Positions 6,091-6,270 of a DNA stretch of 6,270 nt are shown here, piece by piece (within the stretch, counting starts at the first letter, position 1; the number at the start of each line of letters is the position of its first letter). The position numbers and the translations under genes are program-made. Under the pieces are notes generated by a model, which saw only the letters and a list, made by a program, of their open reading frames with translations, did no database searches and was not told where the DNA came from. The DNA is from Clostridiaceae bacterium (GTDB lineage: Bacteria > Bacillota > Clostridia > Saccharofermentanales > UBA5734). The stretch spans positions 1-6,270 of the forward strand of contig JAAYPL010000105.1 in NCBI GenBank assembly GCA_012519875.1, in the 5' to 3' direction.

Positions 6091-6099
6091 ATTATAGCA
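6091..6099 (-). promoter_or_regulatory. Extended -10 promoter for the SRP RNA (and probably dnaX)
   Basis: The minus strand reads TGCTATAAT (6099-6091), a perfect extended -10 element. Transcription would start near 6085-6084, about 10 nt before the SRP RNA terminal helix. No good -35 box is present at 16-18 bp (the site reads close to TACACG), which fits an extended -10 promoter. The same promoter may drive dnaX-ybaB-recR by read-through. Confidence 0.7.
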
Positions 6100-6100
6100 T

Positions 6101-6129
6101 ATGACGCCTCAAACGTGTAGCGGCGTCAT
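6101..6129. repeat. 8-bp inverted repeat spanning the SRP RNA -35 region
   Basis: ATGACGCC (6101-6108) and GGCGTCAT (6122-6129) are perfect inverted repeats around a 13-nt centre. The left arm begins 2 bp beyond the TGC of the extended -10 box, so the repeat covers the -35 position. No T-run follows either arm, so it is not an intrinsic terminator. It could be an operator, a remnant of the neighbouring element, or chance. Confidence 0.5.
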
Positions 6130-6150
6130 GCCGTGCCGGCGATCACGCGG

Positions 6151-6270
6151 AATGCAACATTAAGTGTCGCCCAATGTTAAGAAACCAACCTGTATACTTC
6201 TAACGGTGTTCTGTAATCCAAAATCTTTCGAGGATAAGTATTCAGCCACATCTCTATGCGTTTGATTTCC
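6151..6270 (-). mobile_element. IS30-family insertion sequence, 3' end only
   Basis: The window's right edge contains the end of an IS30-type element, defined by the transposase C-terminus. Beyond the stop codon the minus strand reads CGACACTTAATGTTGCATTC, which resembles the terminal sequences of IS30 elements and suggests an end near 6150. The boundary is an estimate because the other inverted repeat and any target duplication are outside the window. A short inverted pair AACATT/AATGTT (6156-6161 and 6173-6178) lies in this end. Confidence 0.6.
6177..6270 (-). CDS. IS30-family transposase, C-terminal fragment cut by the window edge
   Basis: Reading leftward from 6269 the frame gives 30 codons and a TAA at 6179-6177. 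The peptide includes IEMWLNTYPRKILDYRTPLE, the conserved C-terminal end of IS30-family DDE transposases (W-L-N-x-x-P-R-K-x-L-x-Y-x-T-P). Only this tail is visible. The catalytic DDE residues and the N-terminal helix-turn-helix lie beyond the edge, so whether the gene is intact cannot be judged. It points towards the SRP RNA-dnaX cluster, so transposase transcription could run into the ffs promoter region. Confidence 0.85.
   Translation of the reverse strand, partial: EIKRIEMWLNTYPRKILDYRTPLEVYRLVS

Overview
The window looks like a chromosomal segment of a Bacillota (Clostridia-like) bacterium with moderate GC, judged by eye at a little over 50%. The evidence is strong AGGAGG-type ribosome binding sites, an SRP RNA-dnaX-ybaB-recR cluster in the order known from Bacillus and relatives, and a mazG-rqcP(yabO)-divIC cluster. 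The genus cannot be named from the sequence.

Layout. (1) 1-1170, plus strand: the 3' four-fifths of a rhamnulokinase gene (rhaB), cut by the left edge. (2) 1171-1369: an AT-rich intergenic region with a perfect 10-bp hairpin and two promoter candidates. (3) 1370-3262, plus strand: an uncharacterised 86-aa protein, MazG nucleotide pyrophosphohydrolase, the S4-domain protein RqcP/YabO, and a FtsB/DivIC division protein. The first three are tightly packed. The division gene follows a 160-bp gap that carries its own promoter candidate. (4) 3296-6075, minus strand: an SRP RNA gene, then dnaX, ybaB and recR, with each gene touching or nearly touching the next. It converges on the division gene with only 33 bp between stop codons. 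(5) 6177-6270, minus strand: the last 30 codons of an IS30-family transposase, with the probable end of the element near 6150.

Functionally, the minus-strand cluster joins co-translational protein targeting (SRP RNA) with replication clamp loading (DnaX) and recombinational repair (RecR with the nucleoid protein YbaB). The plus-strand cluster joins nucleotide-pool sanitation (MazG), rescue of stalled ribosomes (RqcP) and septum assembly (FtsB/DivIC). RhaB belongs to rhamnose catabolism and is probably a separate transcription unit.

Most of the window is ordinary housekeeping sequence, and no new multi-gene system is evident. Points that merit a second look are the small unknown protein leading the mazG operon, the hairpin whose T-tract faces the minus strand, the inverted repeat over the SRP RNA promoter next to the IS30 end, and the possible pairing between the SRP RNA 3' end and the dnaX leader.
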